Source: Tumebacillus_A lipolyticus (GTDB taxonomy: Bacteria > Bacillota > Bacilli > Tumebacillales > Tumebacillaceae). Taken from it: a stretch of 64,000 nt of DNA. The position numbers were made by a program, and so were the translations under genes. The notes under the pieces are model-generated. The model made no database searches, had not been told where the DNA came from, and saw only the letters and a list, made by a program, of their open reading frames with translations. The stretch is from contig NZ_JBHUIO010000002.1 of NCBI RefSeq assembly GCF_042682745.1, positions 1,116,001 to 1,180,000 of the forward strand, read 5' to 3'. Positions 42,799 to 52,631 of this stretch are shown here, in pieces (the first letter of the stretch is position 1; every line of letters begins with the position of its first letter).

Positions 42799-44016
42799 TT
42801 ATGCGGCCGTGTTGTTCGGCTGTTTTTTTGACGAAAGTGCAACGGTGCGAGCGACAGCCCAGATCGTCGCGGCGATCACCGCGCCCTGACAGACCCAGAT
42901 CGTCTGCGACATGGTAAGCCCCTTCATGATCAGCGGTACCAACACAAACCCGCTGGCAAAACCGAGTCGGTTGAGCAGCGCAGATACACCGAACACGCGC
43001 CCGCGCACCTTGTTGTCACACTTCTGCATCAAAACGCTAAACGTCGTGCCGCACACCGCTTCGCTCACCCCGACCAGAAAGACGACCGGGAAGATCAACC
43101 ACGGATTTTCACTCGACAAAAAGGTGATAAAACCGAGCCCGGCGATCACGGTGGAGCCGTAATAGAACCCGTGCAGATGGTTTTTGACAATCTCGCGACG
43201 CGCGATCAAAAAGGAGGCGATGACGCTCCCGATGCCCCAAGTGCCCCAGATAAAGCCATACATCTTGGCCTGTCCGCTCGGATCGAGCGCTTCTGCGAGC
43301 AGCGGAATCCCGACATTGTGGCCGCTCGCGCCTGCCGTCTGCACCAGGTAGACGGTAAAGACGGTGAGCAACATCGGCTGCAGCCACAGATAGCGCTTCA
43401 CCTCGCGCAAGTCTTCGATGATCGAGGCGATCTTGCCTTTCGCTTGAGCAGTGTGCTCCGCAAGCTTCGGCGCGGAGCTCTCCCATTTCATCATCAGCAG
43501 CGCGATCGCTGACAGCACAAAGGAGAGCGCGTCGAACGCCAACACGGTCTTAAACCCGAACGTTTCGGTGACCACGCCGGAGGAGAAAAAGCCGATGACC
43601 ATCGCGATCGAGCTCAGGCGCATGATCAGCGCATTGACTTCCAACACCCGGTCCTCGCCAAAGATCTGCGGAACTTCGGCAGAAAAGGCGACTTGGAAGA
43701 ACGAGGCGAGGAAGCCGACGCAGAAGGAGATGATCAGGATCATCACCGGATCGGGAAAGGGAATCAGCACCAAGATCAGCGCGGCGCGAGCAAAGTCGGT
43801 AAACAGCATGATCTTCTTGCGATCAAACCGATCGGCGAGCACTCCCGAATAGAGAGAGGACAGCAATCCTCCGAGAACGCGAATCCCCAGGCAGGCGGAG
43901 AGCCAAAGCGCGCTGCCGTTTGTGGCGACGAAGATCATCGAGTTGACGACGATCATGTCCATCATCGTGCCGAGATGGGAAAACGCGTTCACATAGAGGT
44001 AAAACTTACGGTTCAT
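42799..44016 (-). CDS. MFS transporter inside the NRPS-PKS operon
   Basis: 405 residues, about 12 membrane segments, with G-V-L-A-D-R-F-D-R-K-K in the 2-3 loop. Its ATG overlaps the stop of the large NRPS gene (ATGA junction), and the next NRPS gene starts 12 bases after its stop. It is thus translated as part of the cluster and most likely exports the product, giving self-resistance. The substrate is inferred from position only. Confidence 0.9.
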   Translation of the reverse strand: MNRKFYLYVNAFSHLGTMMDMIVVNSMIFVATNGSALWLSACLGIRVLGGLLSSLYSGVLADRFDRKKIMLFTDFARAALILVLIPFPDPVMILIISFCVGFLASFFQVAFSAEVPQIFGEDRVLEVNALIMRLSSIAMVIGFFSSGVVTETFGFKTVLAFDALSFVLSAIALLMMKWESSAPKLAEHTAQAKGKIASIIEDLREVKRYLWLQPMLLTVFTVYLVQTAGASGHNVGIPLLAEALDPSGQAKMYGFIWGTWGIGSVIASFLIARREIVKNHLHGFYYGSTVIAGLGFITFLSSENPWLIFPVVFLVGVSEAVCGTTFSVLMQKCDNKVRGRVFGVSALLNRLGFASGFVLVPLIMKGLTMSQTIWVCQGAVIAATIWAVARTVALSSKKQPNNTAA

Positions 44017-47000
44017 GATCTAACTCCCTTCTCAGCATCTAGGATCGCTTGCGCCACCCTCCCGACATTCGGAGCTTGCAACAGGCTGAAATGATCGCCG
44101 GGAACCGCTTGTGTCCAAAGCGTTTTGCTCGCCAGCGCTCGCCATCCTTCCACGTTTTCGGCGTCTTCCGCATGCAGGAGCATCAGATCACCCGCATAGG
44201 CGGTCGCCCGATAGGCGGCGTACGCTTGACGATTGGCACAGAAGACGCGGAACAGCCGCTCAAACTGCGCGGCGTTCAGCTCGGCCGGCACCAGCCCTCT
44301 GCGCTGTGCCGCTAGGAACGCTTGCGGCAGATCGGAAAGCGACAGCGCTTCCTCCGCACCGACCAGCTGTGCCAGATCTGCACCTTGCTGTCCGGCGATA
44401 TCTGCAAAAAAGGCGGCCAGCAGATCCTCTTCTTTCAGTTCCTGCTGCTGCAGCGCCGGATAGGAATCGAGCAGCAGCAGCGGGGCGACCTCCTCCCCTT
44501 GCGCTTGCAATCGCTTTGCCATCTCCACGGCGACCACACCGCCGAACGACCAGCCGCCGAGCTGATAAGGCCCCGATTGTTGCACAGAGGCGATCGCTGT
44601 CAAATAGTGTGTCGCCATGCTCTCCACAGAGGTGAGCAGCTCCTCGCCAGGCTCCAGGCCGGACGATTGAAGTGCGTACAGCGGCCGATCCTCGCCGAGC
44701 TCTTTGGCGAGCGCCGCATAGCAGAACACGCTTCCACCGATCGGATGCACCAAGAACAGCGGAGACCGCTCCCCTTTCGGCTGCAGGCAGACGAGCGACG
44801 AAACGGTCGATCTCCCCTCGCTCAGCAGCTCTTCTGCCAGCCCTTCGATCGTCGGGCTGTGGAACAGGGCGGACATCGGCAGCGCCTTCGCAAACGCCGC
44901 TTCGACCTGAGCTAACATGCGCACCGCGAGCAGAGAGTGCCCGCCCAGCTCAAAGAAGTTGTCCTGCACGCCGACCTCTTGCACAGTGAGCAGTTCCTGC
45001 CAGATCCGGACGAGCGTTTGCTCGGCCGGGTTGCGCGGTGCGAGATACGCCTGCTCGCGGACTCCGCTGCCCTCCGGTTCGGGCAGGGCGAAGCTGTCCA
45101 CTTTTCCATTTGGCGTCAGCGGCAATCGCTCTAACAGCACGAAGGCGGACGGGATCATGTACTCGGGCAGTCGCTCCTTCAGCAGGAGGCGCAGATCGCT
45201 CGCCTTCAGCTGGTGCGAGCCGATCGCCACATAGGCGACCAACCGCTTGTCGCCGGCGGCGATCTCTCGAACTTGCACATAGGCGGCCACGACTGACGGA
45301 TGCTTCAAGATCGCCTCTTCGATCTCCCCCTGCTCGATGCGGAAACCGCGCACCTTGATCTGGCGGTCGATGCGGCCCAAATATTCTAAGCTGCCATCGG
45401 CGAGCCAGCGAACCGAATCGCCTGTCGCATACATCCGCGCAGTCGGATCGTCGGAGAACGGATTGGCGATAAACTTTTCTGCTGTCAATGCTTCCTGCCC
45501 CAGATAGCCGCGCGCAAGGCCATCGCCGCTCAAGAAGAGCTGGCCTGGCACCCCGATCGGCACGAGTTGCCTATGTTGATCCAATACATACCCGGTCGTG
45601 TTCGGAAGCGGTCTGCCGATCACCGGCGGCGTATCTGCATCGCGGTCGATCAGCGCATAGGTCGAATAGGTGGTATCTTCGGACGGTCCATAGAGGTTGT
45701 ACACCTTTTCGACATGCGGAAGCTGATACAATTTTTCCACCAGGTGCAGCGGCAGCGCTTCTCCGGCCAGGTTTACCGTGCGCACCGATCGCGGGACTCC
45801 GCCCGTGCGCAAAAGCTCGGCGATCGCCGAGGGGACGGTGTTGATCAGCGTGACTTCCTCCCGCGCGGGGAGCTGCGGCAGATGGAGTGCGTTTTCGGCG
45901 AGGATCACGCGTCCGCCCGCTGCCAGCGTCACAAACAGCTCGTAGATCGAAAGGTCAAAGCAGATCGAAGTGGAGAACAGCACGCCGGCTAGCTCTGCGG
46001 GCGAATATTCTGCCAGCGCCCAGCGAATCATCGTCACCGCACTGCGATGTTCGATCGCCACCCCTTTTGGCCGTCCGGTCGAGCCGGACGTGTAGATCAC
46101 ATAGGCCAACTGGCGGGCGTTTGCGATCGAGATCGGGCGATCGGCCGTCCCCGCCTCCGCAAGCGGCAGATAGAGTGCGCGTCCGCGATGCTCGGGCAGT
46201 TGACGATGCAATCGCTCCGTCGTCAGCAGCACAGACAGCTTCGCATCCTCCATCGTGTACAGCACGCGATCTTTTGGATAGGCAGGGTCGAGCGGCACAT
46301 AGGCGCCCCCCGCTTTCAGCACGCCGAGGATGCTGACCACCATCTCGATGCCGCGCTCCAGATAGATGCCGACGAGCGACTCCGGACCGATCCCTTCCGC
46401 CTGCAACCTGCTGGCCACCGCGTTGGCGCGCATGTCCAGCTCTCGATAGGTCAAGCGCGCCGCGCCTGCGATCAGCGCGATGCGCTCCGGGTGTTGCTCT
46501 GCCGTGCGTTCGAACAGGTGGTGCATGCAGACATCTTCTGGCACACCGCCTGTCAGCTCGTGGAAGTCGTTCAGCAGTTGCCCCTGCTCCCGCTCGCTCA
46601 GGAATGGCACTTCGCCGACCGGAAGATGCGGCGCTTGCACCAGCTCGGTCAACAAGGCGATGTAATGGTCTGCCATCCGCTCGATCGTGCTCGCTTCGAA
46701 CAGGTCGCTGCTGTACTCAAAATGCGCCTGCACCTCGCTCGCCCGCTCGGCGATGTAGAGCGACAGATCGCACTTGCTCCCTCCTGTGTCGAGCACGATG
46801 CTCTCCGCGGTCAGCCCGCCGAAGCTCGCTTGCGAGCGGGGCTTGTTCTGCATGGAGAACATCACCTGGAACAGCGGTGTATGGCTCATGCTGCGCTTGG
46901 GCTGCAGCTCTTCGACCAGCTTTTCGAACGGGACATCCTGATAGGTGAACGCGTCGAGCGAAGTGCTCTTCACCTGCTTGAGCAGTTGGTCAAACGTCAG

Positions 47001-50000
47001 GTTCTCCCCGAGGTTGGCGCGGATCACCAGCGTGTTGACAAAAAAGCCGATCAGGTTTTCAACCTCGCTGCGATTGCGGCCAGCGATCGGGGTGCCGACC
47101 AGCAGATCGGTCTGTCCGGTATAGCGGTACAACAGCACTTGAAACGCGCTGAGCAACACCATGTTCAGCGTGATGCCCTGCTCGCGCCAGCTCATCCCTT
47201 CCAAGCGACCGACCAGCTCGGATGGCAGGTCGAAATGCCAGCGTCGACCTAAGCCCGTCCGCACCGCTGGGCGCGGGTGGTCACCGGGCAGTTCGAGGAT
47301 CGGCAATTCCCCCCCGAGCTGTTGCTTCCAGTAATCCACCTGTTTTTGCATCGCCTCGCCCTTCATCCACTCGCGCTGCCAATGCGCGAAATCGTGGTAC
47401 TGGATTTCCAGCGGCGGCAGGTCCTGACCTGCATACAGCGCACAGAGCTCCGTGACGAACAGCTCGTTTGACCAACCGTCTGTGATGATGTGATGCAAGG
47501 TGATCAAACAGATGTGCTCTTCATCGTGCAGGCGGAGCAGCACCGTTCGAAGCAGCGAATCGCGCTGCAGATCGAACGGCTTGCGAGCCTCTTGGCTCAT
47601 CAAGCGCTGCGCTTCACTCTCCTGCAACTCTTGCGGCAGGCGAGACAGGTCGAGGATCGGCAGCGCAGACTGCACCTCTTGGCGGATCACCTGTTCTGCC
47701 TCCCCGTTCACTTCGCGGAAATTGGTGCGCAGCGACTCGTGCCGCTCGACGACGGCGAGCAGCGCCTGTTGAAGCTGCGGCAGGTTCAAGCGCCCTTTGA
47801 GCCGCACGGCGGACGAGAGCGAGTAGGCGGTCGACTCGGGCATCAGCTTGTCGAGCACCCAGAGCCTGCTTTGCGCGAACGACAGCGGGTTTTTCTTGCC
47901 GCGGCGAAGCATCATCATCGTCGAGATCTGCATCTCTTCACTCGTCTCAATCCAGGCGGACATCCCCGCCACCGTCGGATTTTCAAACAGTTCGCGCAGA
48001 GGGATATCGCGCTTGAACTCGCGGTTGAGCCGCGTGATCACCTGCGTCGCTAACAGCGAGTGCCCACCGAGGTCGAAAAAGTTGTCCTCCACACCGACCT
48101 GCGGCACGCTCAGCACCTCGCTCCAAACTTCTGCCACCTTCGCTTCCGTCCCGGTGCGAGGCGCGACAAAACTGGAGCGATCGACCTGCGACCAGTCGGG
48201 CGCAGGCAACCCCAAGCGGTTGATCTTGCCGCTCGGCGTCAGCGGCATCCGCTCAAGATACACGGCGAGCGTCGGCACCATGTAGTCGGGCAGCCGCTCC
48301 AACAGCCAGCTTTTGACCTCCGCATAGGAGACGTCAGGCTGCTCGGGCACGAGGTAGGCGACCAATCGCTTCTCGGCGAGGATCACCGCCGCCTCTCGCA
48401 CGAGCGGATGCTGGCGGACGACCGCCTCCACCTCGCCGAGCTCCACGCGGAATCCGCGAATTTTCACCTGATAGTCGGCGCGGCCCATAAATTCGAGATT
48501 ACCATCCGGCTGAAAGCGGCAGAGGTCGCCCGTCTTGTAGATGCGAGCGCCCGCTTCCTGCGAAAACGGATGGGGGATAAATCGCTCATCTGTCAGGTCG
48601 GGGCGGCCGAGATATCCTGCGGCGAGCGGAGTTCCCCCGATGTACAGCTCCCCGCTCACGCCGATCGGCACCGGGCGCAGCTCGCGGTCGAGCACGTACA
48701 GCTCCGCGTTGGCGATCGGCTTGCCGATCGAAGGGAGCGTCGGCCAGCCGGCCGGATCTCCTTCCAGCTTGTAGGAGGAGACGACATGGCTCTCCGTCGG
48801 TCCATACTGGTTGTACACGACCACACCTTCCATCGCCGACAGCCAGGCCGCGATGTGACGGGTGATCTGCAACTGCTCACCTGCAGTCACCACTTCGAGC
48901 AGCTGAGTGGCCGCGCTCGACGTCTCCGCAGCTTCGGCGAGATGCTGCATCGCGATAAACGGCATGAACGCCCGCTCGATCTTCTCCTCCGCCAGATAGT
49001 GAAGCAGTCGATGCGAGTCGCGCCGCAAGCTTTCATCCAGCACATAGAGCGTCCCACCGGAAGCGAGGGTGGTGAACACCTCTTGAAAGCCGACATCAAA
49101 ATTGATCGAATAAAACATCGTCGTTCGGCGCGGGCCGCCGTGCACAAAATCTTGCAGCTGCCACAGATGCAGGTTGCAGAGCGCGCGATGCCCCATCGCC
49201 ACGCCTTTTGGACGGCCGGTAGAACCTGATGTGAAGATCAAAAAGGCAAGATCGTCAGGTGTTGCACCCGCCTGCACGTTTTCCGTGCTGTAGCGATCGA
49301 AGGCGGACAGGTCGTCGATCAGCACGAGCTGGGCCTGATGTGGCGGAAGCTCGTCGATCAACCCTGCCTCGGTCAAGATCACCGGCGCTTGCGTGTCTTC
49401 GATCATAAAGGCGAGGCGATCCTTCGGATAGGCCGGGTCGAGCGGCAGGTACGGCCCTCCCGCTTTCAAAATTGCCAACAGTCCGACAATCATCTCAGCA
49501 GATCGGTTGAGGCAGAGGCCGACCGGAACGTTCGCTCCCACGCCAAGCTCGCGCAGTCGGTGCGCCAACCGGTTGGCCTGCTCGTTCAGCTCGCGGTAGG
49601 TGTAGGCCTGCTGATGGAACACGAGCGCGATCCGGTCTGGCGTTTGTTCGGCTTGTCGTTCGAACAGCTGATGCGTGCAGAGAGACGCTTCGTCGTAGAT
49701 CACCGCCGTGTCGTTCCACTCGACGAGCAGTTGCTGCCGCTCCTCAGCGGGGACGAGTTGCAACTCGCCGATCGTCTGCGCAGGATCGGCTGCGATGCTC
49801 GTCAAAAGCGTCTCCAGATGGAGCAGCAACCGCTCGATCGTCGCTCGATCGAACAGGTCGGTGTTGTACATCAAAAGCCCGGTCAATCCTTCGTCGCTCT
49901 CCGACAACCACAGCATCTGATCATATTTGACCGCCTCTTGATCGGACCACACCGGCAGGAAGCGCAGGCCCCCCACATCGACTTGGGTGGTGTTGACCAT

Positions 50001-51200
50001 CGGCTGGAGCAAAAACAGCACCTGAAACAGCGGCGTGTATCCCATGTTTCGCTCCGGCTGCACCGCTTCGATCACCTTTTCAAACGGCACATCCTGATTG
50101 GAAAACGCTTCGAGCGCCGTCGCTTTGACCGAGCGAAGCAGGTCGGTAAACGGCAGATTCCCGCTCAGCTCAGAGCGCAGCACCAGCGTGTTGACAAAGT
50201 TGCCGACCACATTTTCGATCTCGACGCGATTTCGTCCGGCCACCGCCGTCCCGACCAGCAGTTCTTCCTGCGCGGTGTAGCGGTAAAGCAGCGCTTTGTA
50301 GGCGGCGATCAGCAGCATGAACATTGTCACGCCTTCCGCTTCGCAGATCTTCTGCAAGCGAACTTGCAACGAGAGCGGATAGGAGATCGGCAGCTGCGAG
50401 CCCTTGGTGGTCATCATCGCCGGGCGCGGGCGGTCGGTCGGCAGCTGCAGGACGGGCAGCGGCGCTTTTAGCTGCTCCTGCCAATAGTTCAACTGCTGCT
50501 GCGACGCTTCCCCTGTCATCCACTCGTTCTGCCAATGCGCATAATCGGCAAACTGGATCTCCTGCTCCGGCAGCTCGACCCGATTCCCCTCCGCAAACGC
50601 TTTGTAAAACATCATCACTTCGCGCAGGATCACATCGATCGACCAGCCGTCCGCGATGATGTGGTGCAAGGTCATCAGCATCAGGTGCTCTTCGTCTGCA
50701 AACTTTAACACCGAACAGCGGATCAGCGGGTCTGCTGTCAGATCGAACGGCTTTCTCGCCTCTTCTCCGCTCAACCGATCCATCGTCGATTCTCGCTCCG
50801 CTGGCGGCACTTCGGTCAAATCGATCACAGTCAGGGGGACGATCAGCTCTTGGTGAACGATCTGCTTCGGCTGATCATCGATCAAGCGCACGTTGGTGCG
50901 CAGCGCTTCATGTCGCTTGACCACCTCGCAGAAGCTGCGCTGCATCGCCTCCAGATGCAACCGCCCGCTCAAGCGCACCGCATACGGGATGTTGTCAGAA
51001 GCGTCCGCTGGCTGAAACTGATGGAAAAACCACAGCCGTTGTTGCCCGATCGACAGGTTGGCAGGCCCCGCTTCGTTGCGCTTCGGGATGCCTTGTTTGA
51101 CCGGGATGTTCAGCTGTCCCTTTAAACGTCGCTCCAGCAGGGCGCGCTTCTCGGCCGACAGGTTGGACTTGCGTTGTGTGACATCCTGTTTGTTCGACAT
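44013..51200 (-). CDS. NRPS C-A-PCP-C-A-PCP-TE (Pro-like and Ala-like A domains)
   Basis: 2395 residues in two modules and a thioesterase. The condensation domains have H-H-I-I-A-D-G and H-H-I-I-T-D-G. The carriers have L-G-G-H-S-L-L-A-T and L-G-G-H-S-L-L-A-V. The first A domain reads D-V-Q-F-V-A-Q-V-V by hand alignment, resembling the proline code D-V-Q-L-I-A-H-V-V. The second reads D-L-Y-N-N-A-L-T-Y, resembling D-L-F-N-N-A-L-T-Y, reported for alanine. The thioesterase (last 250 residues) has G-W-S-F-G-G and the catalytic His in P-G-D-H-F-S, so it should release or cyclise the chain. The start is the ATG at 51200 behind CGGAGGAA; the longer frame is spurious. The TE lies upstream of another NRPS gene, so the operon is not collinear. 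Confidence 0.94.
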   Translation of the reverse strand: MSNKQDVTQRKSNLSAEKRALLERRLKGQLNIPVKQGIPKRNEAGPANLSIGQQRLWFFHQFQPADASDNIPYAVRLSGRLHLEAMQRSFCEVVKRHEALRTNVRLIDDQPKQIVHQELIVPLTVIDLTEVPPAERESTMDRLSGEEARKPFDLTADPLIRCSVLKFADEEHLMLMTLHHIIADGWSIDVILREVMMFYKAFAEGNRVELPEQEIQFADYAHWQNEWMTGEASQQQLNYWQEQLKAPLPVLQLPTDRPRPAMMTTKGSQLPISYPLSLQVRLQKICEAEGVTMFMLLIAAYKALLYRYTAQEELLVGTAVAGRNRVEIENVVGNFVNTLVLRSELSGNLPFTDLLRSVKATALEAFSNQDVPFEKVIEAVQPERNMGYTPLFQVLFLLQPMVNTTQVDVGGLRFLPVWSDQEAVKYDQMLWLSESDEGLTGLLMYNTDLFDRATIERLLLHLETLLTSIAADPAQTIGELQLVPAEERQQLLVEWNDTAVIYDEASLCTHQLFERQAEQTPDRIALVFHQQAYTYRELNEQANRLAHRLRELGVGANVPVGLCLNRSAEMIVGLLAILKAGGPYLPLDPAYPKDRLAFMIEDTQAPVILTEAGLIDELPPHQAQLVLIDDLSAFDRYSTENVQAGATPDDLAFLIFTSGSTGRPKGVAMGHRALCNLHLWQLQDFVHGGPRRTTMFYSINFDVGFQEVFTTLASGGTLYVLDESLRRDSHRLLHYLAEEKIERAFMPFIAMQHLAEAAETSSAATQLLEVVTAGEQLQITRHIAAWLSAMEGVVVYNQYGPTESHVVSSYKLEGDPAGWPTLPSIGKPIANAELYVLDRELRPVPIGVSGELYIGGTPLAAGYLGRPDLTDERFIPHPFSQEAGARIYKTGDLCRFQPDGNLEFMGRADYQVKIRGFRVELGEVEAVVRQHPLVREAAVILAEKRLVAYLVPEQPDVSYAEVKSWLLERLPDYMVPTLAVYLERMPLTPSGKINRLGLPAPDWSQVDRSSFVAPRTGTEAKVAEVWSEVLSVPQVGVEDNFFDLGGHSLLATQVITRLNREFKRDIPLRELFENPTVAGMSAWIETSEEMQISTMMMLRRGKKNPLSFAQSRLWVLDKLMPESTAYSLSSAVRLKGRLNLPQLQQALLAVVERHESLRTNFREVNGEAEQVIRQEVQSALPILDLSRLPQELQESEAQRLMSQEARKPFDLQRDSLLRTVLLRLHDEEHICLITLHHIITDGWSNELFVTELCALYAGQDLPPLEIQYHDFAHWQREWMKGEAMQKQVDYWKQQLGGELPILELPGDHPRPAVRTGLGRRWHFDLPSELVGRLEGMSWREQGITLNMVLLSAFQVLLYRYTGQTDLLVGTPIAGRNRSEVENLIGFFVNTLVIRANLGENLTFDQLLKQVKSTSLDAFTYQDVPFEKLVEELQPKRSMSHTPLFQVMFSMQNKPRSQASFGGLTAESIVLDTGGSKCDLSLYIAERASEVQAHFEYSSDLFEASTIERMADHYIALLTELVQAPHLPVGEVPFLSEREQGQLLNDFHELTGGVPEDVCMHHLFERTAEQHPERIALIAGAARLTYRELDMRANAVASRLQAEGIGPESLVGIYLERGIEMVVSILGVLKAGGAYVPLDPAYPKDRVLYTMEDAKLSVLLTTERLHRQLPEHRGRALYLPLAEAGTADRPISIANARQLAYVIYTSGSTGRPKGVAIEHRSAVTMIRWALAEYSPAELAGVLFSTSICFDLSIYELFVTLAAGGRVILAENALHLPQLPAREEVTLINTVPSAIAELLRTGGVPRSVRTVNLAGEALPLHLVEKLYQLPHVEKVYNLYGPSEDTTYSTYALIDRDADTPPVIGRPLPNTTGYVLDQHRQLVPIGVPGQLFLSGDGLARGYLGQEALTAEKFIANPFSDDPTARMYATGDSVRWLADGSLEYLGRIDRQIKVRGFRIEQGEIEEAILKHPSVVAAYVQVREIAAGDKRLVAYVAIGSHQLKASDLRLLLKERLPEYMIPSAFVLLERLPLTPNGKVDSFALPEPEGSGVREQAYLAPRNPAEQTLVRIWQELLTVQEVGVQDNFFELGGHSLLAVRMLAQVEAAFAKALPMSALFHSPTIEGLAEELLSEGRSTVSSLVCLQPKGERSPLFLVHPIGGSVFCYAALAKELGEDRPLYALQSSGLEPGEELLTSVESMATHYLTAIASVQQSGPYQLGGWSFGGVVAVEMAKRLQAQGEEVAPLLLLDSYPALQQQELKEEDLLAAFFADIAGQQGADLAQLVGAEEALSLSDLPQAFLAAQRRGLVPAELNAAQFERLFRVFCANRQAYAAYRATAYAGDLMLLHAEDAENVEGWRALASKTLWTQAVPGDHFSLLQAPNVGRVAQAILDAEKGVRS

Positions 51201-51274
51201 CGCAGATTCCTCCGTGAAAAGGAAAAGGAACGAAGCTCCATCAGGAAGCTTCGATTCCTCCATTCCTCGCCAAT

Positions 51275-52333
51275 TTAACCGATTTGAACGTTCACATACT
51301 CTGGGAACGGCTGAAGACGGGTGAGATCGTTTTCGAAGATGATCAGGTCACCCTGCTTGTCCACCTCTTTAAAATCTGCAAACTTGTAGGTGATGTACAT
51401 CATCCGGTTGCGATCTGTCTGCAAAAACTCTGCCTGCAACCGCTTGCCAGCCGCCTTTGCCGATTGCAAAATGTGGTTGATCAAAATCGATCCGACCCCG
51501 CGGGACATCACCCGGCAAGAGAGCAGCAGCAGCTTGATCTTCCAGACTTCCTCGCCCGTCTCCACCAGCGCCAGCCCAATCTTGCCGTACGTGCCATACT
51601 TGTCTTCGAGGCCGGCGATCAAGAGCAGGTGGTCATCCGATTGGCGGAACTCATCGAGCTCATCGTAGTTGTACGTATAGCCTGTCGTGTTCAGCTGGTT
51701 GGTGCGCTGGGTCAGCTCCTCCGCGCGCTTCAGGTCTTCCTCTTTGGCAGGATCGATCGTAAAGGTCATATCCAGCGAAGCCAAAAACTCATCGGTCGGT
51801 CCGACAAACTCCTCTTCCACCTTCTTGCGCTCGATGTCTGCCATGTACATCTGACGACGCTTTTTCGAATCGTCGGTGATAAAGCGCGGGATCATCACAT
51901 CGAGGTCTAACATCCCGTCCAGGTTGAGCGCGTCGAGGCACAACACCTGCGGATGGTTGAACGCAACCTCCTCGCGCTCGAACGGCTGGTCATCCACAAA
52001 GGCGAACGTGTCGATGCCGATGTTGATCAGCTTGGCGATCTGCTCGCACGAGGACGCTTTCGAATTCCAGTTGATCTGCGGGTAGAGAAAGTAATCGGCG
52101 ATGCCGAACTCTTCCAGCTTGCGCATCGCATCGTCATGGTTGTTCTTCGACGCGATCGATTGCAGGATACCGCGCTCGTCGAGCTCCTTGATGATCTCGA
52201 CCACATCCGCTTTCAGAATGACGTTTTCATCTTCGAGCAGCACCCCGTCCCAGACGGTGTTGTCCAGATCCCAAACCACGCATTTGATCGTCTTTTTGTC
52301 GTCTTTCTTCTTGACTTTTTGCGTTGCTTCCAT
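51275..52333 (-). CDS. FkbH-like HAD-family glyceryl-ACP-forming enzyme
   Basis: 352 residues. The N-terminal HAD domain has the nucleophile motif W-D-L-D-N-T-V-W-D-G (Asp22, Asp24), the FkbH-specific form. F-V-D-D-Q-P-F-E-R-E-E-V is the third HAD motif. The C-terminal half is GNAT-like with L-S-C-R-V-M-S-R-G-V-G. FkbH proteins take 1,3-bisphosphoglycerate, remove a phosphate and load the glyceryl group on an ACP, the first step to methoxymalonyl- or hydroxymalonyl-ACP and to tetronate units. The partner ACP gene is 48 bases upstream. The dehydrogenases and methyltransferase (FkbK, FkbI, FkbG types) needed for methoxymalonyl-ACP are not in the window. Confidence 0.93.
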   Translation of the reverse strand: MEATQKVKKKDDKKTIKCVVWDLDNTVWDGVLLEDENVILKADVVEIIKELDERGILQSIASKNNHDDAMRKLEEFGIADYFLYPQINWNSKASSCEQIAKLINIGIDTFAFVDDQPFEREEVAFNHPQVLCLDALNLDGMLDLDVMIPRFITDDSKKRRQMYMADIERKKVEEEFVGPTDEFLASLDMTFTIDPAKEEDLKRAEELTQRTNQLNTTGYTYNYDELDEFRQSDDHLLLIAGLEDKYGTYGKIGLALVETGEEVWKIKLLLLSCRVMSRGVGSILINHILQSAKAAGKRLQAEFLQTDRNRMMYITYKFADFKEVDKQGDLIIFENDLTRLQPFPEYVNVQIG

Positions 52334-52381
52334 CCACGATCTCCTCCAATTCTCTTCGATTTAAAGGCGCTTGGTCAGGTG

Positions 52382-52618
52382 TTAGGCAGCTTTCTTCTCG
52401 ACGAGCGTTGCGATCGCATCCACCGTGCGGAAGTTGGCCAAATCGAGGTCTTCATTCTCCACGCGAATGCCGAACTCACCTTCGACAAACATCACCAGCT
52501 GCATCGCAAAGAGAGAGTTGACAAAGCCGAGTGCAAAGATATCTTCGTCATCCTTCAAATCGTGGTTTTTAAAATGACGGGAAAGAAATTCGCGGATTTT
52601 TACTTTGTTTGCTTCCAT
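52382..52618 (-). CDS. Stand-alone acyl carrier protein
   Basis: 78 residues, one ACP domain. Ser35 in L-G-F-V-N-S-L-F-A is the phosphopantetheine site (usual form D-S-L). The acidic middle E-N-E-D-L-D-L-A-N-F is typical of discrete ACPs paired with FkbH enzymes. GGAGG overlaps the stop of the PKS gene, so it is coupled to it. It most likely carries the glyceryl group made by the FkbH-like enzyme encoded next. Confidence 0.92.
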   Translation of the reverse strand: MEANKVKIREFLSRHFKNHDLKDDEDIFALGFVNSLFAMQLVMFVEGEFGIRVENEDLDLANFRTVDAIATLVEKKAA

Positions 52619-52631
52619 GGTTGAAAACCTC

